Below are positions 42,029 through 43,510 of a stretch of DNA of 43,510 nucleotides, piece after piece. Positions within the stretch are counted from its first letter, which is position 1, and each line of letters starts with the position of its first letter. Position numbers and translations under genes: made by a program. The notes beneath the pieces are model-generated. The model saw only the letters and a list, made by a program, of their open reading frames with translations. It was not told the origin of the DNA and searched no databases. Origin of the DNA: Candidatus Kuenenia stuttgartensis (GTDB lineage Bacteria; Planctomycetota; Planctomycetia; Planctomycetales; Planctomycetaceae); assembly GCA_945904015.1 (NCBI GenBank), contig CAMDPK010000050.1, positions 1 through 43,510 on the forward strand. The letters run 5' to 3'.

Positions 42029-42946
42029 GTGACACATCGCTTGCCCAATCGACCAACAACGCGGCGGGATTTCCTCCAAGCCACGTCGGCAACGGCTTTG
42101 ACCTGCGCGGTGTCTTGGGCTCTTTGCGACGAGCCTATTCGCCGGCGAGTTGACCTCACGCGGCAACTCGGCGTGACGACCGGCTCGTTCGTGAAGCACC
42201 TGAGCAAGACACGCGCTGACGGCAAGCTGCGACTGCTCGACTTGCCGAAGATCATGCGCGACGACCTCGACTTGAAGGTCATGGACCTGATGACCGCGAC
42301 GATTCCGTCTTGGGAACCGGACTACCTCGACGAACTGAAAGGCAAAGCCGCCGAGGCGGGATGCGTCATCACAAACTTGAAGATGAACCAAAAAGATCTC
42401 GACATGGCCAGCCCCGACGGCGACGCGCGGAAGCGGGCGCTGGACGAGTACCGCCGCTCGATCGACGCCGCTCAGCGATTGGGTTGCCGTTGGGTACGAC
42501 CGTTGCCCGGAGCGAAACGGCCGGACCTCAAGTTGTACGCGGCGGCGTATCGTGAACTGATCGAGTACGCCAAGCCGCGCGGCATCGAACTGTTGATCGA
42601 GAACAACGCCTGGATGCAGGACGATCCCGAAGCGATCCCGCAGGTCATCAAAGAGGTCGGAGCAGGCTTGCACGCGCAACCCGACACCGGCAACTGGACG
42701 GCCAAGTCGCGATACGACGGACTCGCGAAAGCGTTCCCGCTCGCCGTGTCGTGCGACTTCAAAGCCAAGGAGTTCGGACCAAACGGCGAGCACTCGGCTT
42801 ACGATCTGCATCGCTGCTTCACGATCGGCTGGCAGTCCGGCTTCCGCGGCCCGTGGTGCTTCGAGCATGCTCACGAAGACCTACCGGGACTCTGGCGCGG
42901 CCTGATCACGCTGCGAGACATGTTGCGAAAATGGATGGCGGAATAG
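42029..42946 (+). CDS. sugar phosphate isomerase/epimerase-like TIM barrel, Tat-exported
   Basis: A 305-residue protein of the xylose-isomerase-like TIM-barrel superfamily. GTG at 42029 is preferred since GGAG lies 8 nt upstream; a TTG at 41996 lacks one. A Tat signal follows (TTRRDFLQATSATALT, twin Arg at 12-13). The barrel shows CRWVRPLPG, the metal-ligand strand GIELLIENN, then DTGNW with a probable metal-binding Asp, and SCDFKAKEFGPNGEH with Asp, Lys and His near the active site. Many exported planctomycete members exist, of unknown substrate. The preceding aldehyde dehydrogenase may act with it, although that enzyme is cytoplasmic. Confidence 0.87.
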   Translation: MTHRLPNRPTTRRDFLQATSATALTCAVSWALCDEPIRRRVDLTRQLGVTTGSFVKHLSKTRADGKLRLLDLPKIMRDDLDLKVMDLMTATIPSWEPDYLDELKGKAAEAGCVITNLKMNQKDLDMASPDGDARKRALDEYRRSIDAAQRLGCRWVRPLPGAKRPDLKLYAAAYRELIEYAKPRGIELLIENNAWMQDDPEAIPQVIKEVGAGLHAQPDTGNWTAKSRYDGLAKAFPLAVSCDFKAKEFGPNGEHSAYDLHRCFTIGWQSGFRGPWCFEHAHEDLPGLWRGLITLRDMLRKWMAE

Positions 42947-42955
42947 CCGCGTATT

Positions 42956-43015
42956 AGCCGCAGGGCGCTAGCCCCGGTTCAGGTTTGACGTAACCGGGGC
43001 TAGCGCCCTGCGGCT
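42956..43015. repeat. palindromic element, GCCGCAGGGCGCTAG type
   Basis: Perfectly complementary 24-bp arms (42956-42979, 42992-43015) around a 12-base spacer, between the convergent TIM-barrel and TIR genes. The out-of-frame extension of the TIR reading frame stops inside it (43000). Confidence 0.92.
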
Positions 43016-43510
43016 GATTCACTCGGCGTCAACAGGAATGGCGGAGAGCCCATTTTCAGCGATCCGCCTGTGCGAGCAGGTCGCGGAGCAAATCGGCGAA
43101 GGCGGACTCGAAGGCGTCGTGGTTTTTCCAGTTCGAGAAGTCGGGGATGTGGTATTCGCGGAGTGAGTGTAGCCCGCTCTCGCCGAGAGCGGGAAAGAGC
43201 GGATTTCGGCGAAATCCGCCTACACTTGCCGGTGTCGGCGTCGAAGCAACTCCAGTCGCGGATGCGGTCGATGCTCACCAGCCGGATGGGGAACAGTTTC
43301 TGGCGTTGCTCGCGGAGTTCGGCCTGGCGAGCTTTGCGAATCTCGGTCTGCACCCATTCGCCGTTCATGCTGTGCTCCGAGAGCACCAGCAGCAGGCGGT
43401 CGTTGACCTGGATGGCCCGGTCGATTTGCTCGATGAGTTTCTGGCCCCCCTGCATGTCTTCCGGAGCGAACCAGACCCGCAGCTTTTCGCCACGCATCTT
43501 CTCGTGCAGC
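43000..43510 (-). CDS. TIR-domain protein, partial, C-terminus frameshifted by a palindromic element
   Basis: Cut by the right edge; the true start lies outside. The visible part is a TIR domain: KLRVWFAPEDMQGGQKL, RLLLVLSEHSMNGEWVQTEI (with the Glu that is catalytic in NAD-cleaving TIRs) and KLFPIRLVSIDRIRDWSCFDADTGK. After TGK (ending 43226) a 59-bp element begins and the frame shifts; the remaining codons to 43000 give an Arg/Pro-rich sequence with no family likeness. In another frame, 43166-43056 still encodes SLREYHIPDFSNWKNHDAFE and onward to a TGA, which is the normal ending of such proteins. The TIR core is intact, so activity may persist. TIR proteins act in signalling or anti-phage defence; no partner gene is seen. 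Confidence 0.85.
   Translation of the reverse strand, partial: LHEKMRGEKLRVWFAPEDMQGGQKLIEQIDRAIQVNDRLLLVLSEHSMNGEWVQTEIRKARQAELREQRQKLFPIRLVSIDRIRDWSCFDADTGKCRRISPKSALSRSRRERATLTPRIPHPRLLELEKPRRLRVRLRRFAPRPARTGGSLKMGSPPFLLTPSESAAGR
43056..43166 (-). pseudogene. detached original C-terminus of the TIR protein
   Basis: This stretch reads SLREYHIPDFSNWKNHDAFE then SAFADLLRDLLAQADR and a TGA at 43058-43056, in a frame different from the TIR domain upstream. The HIPDFSNWK segment followed by a terminal helix is the usual end of this TIR protein type. If the 59-bp element at 43167-43225 is removed, both parts join in one frame. Confidence 0.85.
43167..43225. repeat. palindromic element inside the TIR gene, GTGTAG...CTACAC ends
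   Basis: A 59-bp element made of two unrelated small hairpins: CCCGCTCTC-GCC-GAGAGCGGG and GCGGATTTC-GGC-GAAATCCGC, each with a 9-bp perfect stem, bounded by the inverted ends GTGTAG and CTACAC. Because the stems differ, the element cannot form one long hairpin except at its ends. Its length is not a multiple of three. Confidence 0.93.

Overview
The window looks like chromosomal DNA of a planctomycete. It is GC-rich, and most genes belong to families typical of that phylum: a DUF1501 protein, a Tat-exported Gfo/Idh/MocA oxidoreductase, a Tat-exported sugar-phosphate-isomerase-like TIM barrel, a secreted sialidase-like protein, a very large secretin with Gly/Gln tracts, exported Val/Pro/Gln-rich repeat proteins, VWA proteins and a DUF11 surface protein. 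I cannot assign a genus. There is no phage, plasmid, transposase, integrase, CRISPR array or rRNA; one tRNA-Leu(UAG) is present.

Layout. 0-9 kb: phosphohexomutase, giant secretin (terminator at 2014-2061, TTG start with a strong Shine-Dalgarno site) and secreted five-Asp-box sialidase, all on the minus strand. 9-14 kb: macro-domain protein and M28 peptidase (+), unknown secreted protein (-), DUF1501 (+). 14-18.3 kb: GT4 glycosyltransferase and queC (-), then bioF translationally coupled to an OleB/haloalkane-dehalogenase-like hydrolase (+). 18.3-20.3 kb: tRNA-Leu, FHA protein and exported repeat protein (-). 20.5-26.4 kb: Gfo/Idh/MocA oxidoreductase, large VWA membrane protein, xseA and xseB (+). 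26.4-29.3 kb: KduD-like dehydrogenase, then a VWA/LolA-like pair (-). 29.5-33.4 kb: three exported proteins (+), the first and third of which share a domain. 33.6-35.7 kb: polysaccharide deacetylase and alpha/beta hydrolase (-). 36.1-37.8 kb: S41 protease (+). 37.8-40.3 kb: pqiA/pqiB-like pair (-). 40.5-43 kb: aldehyde dehydrogenase and TIM barrel (+). 43-43.5 kb: TIR-domain protein (-), cut by the right edge.

Most genes are housekeeping or envelope functions: sugar metabolism, queuosine and biotin-type cofactors, DNA repair nuclease VII, lipid transport, exported enzymes. Most units are one or two genes.

The most unusual feature is a dense set of short inverted-repeat elements, about 17 in 43.5 kb (roughly 50-115 bp each). 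Many consist of two small perfect hairpins (7-9 bp stems, 3-4 nt loops) side by side, often with GTAG/CTAC ends. They lie between genes, but also inside coding sequences: apparently in frame in bioF and the DUF11 gene, and frame-disrupting in the TIR gene. Several supply the stop codon or last codons of a gene (glycosyltransferase, deacetylase, MCE protein). Where the two arms of one element differ, or where sister copies differ, both sides of the small stems change together, which suggests the small hairpins are the conserved unit. The layout resembles Rickettsia palindromic elements and REP/BIME sequences, but with unrelated sequences and no mobilising gene in view.
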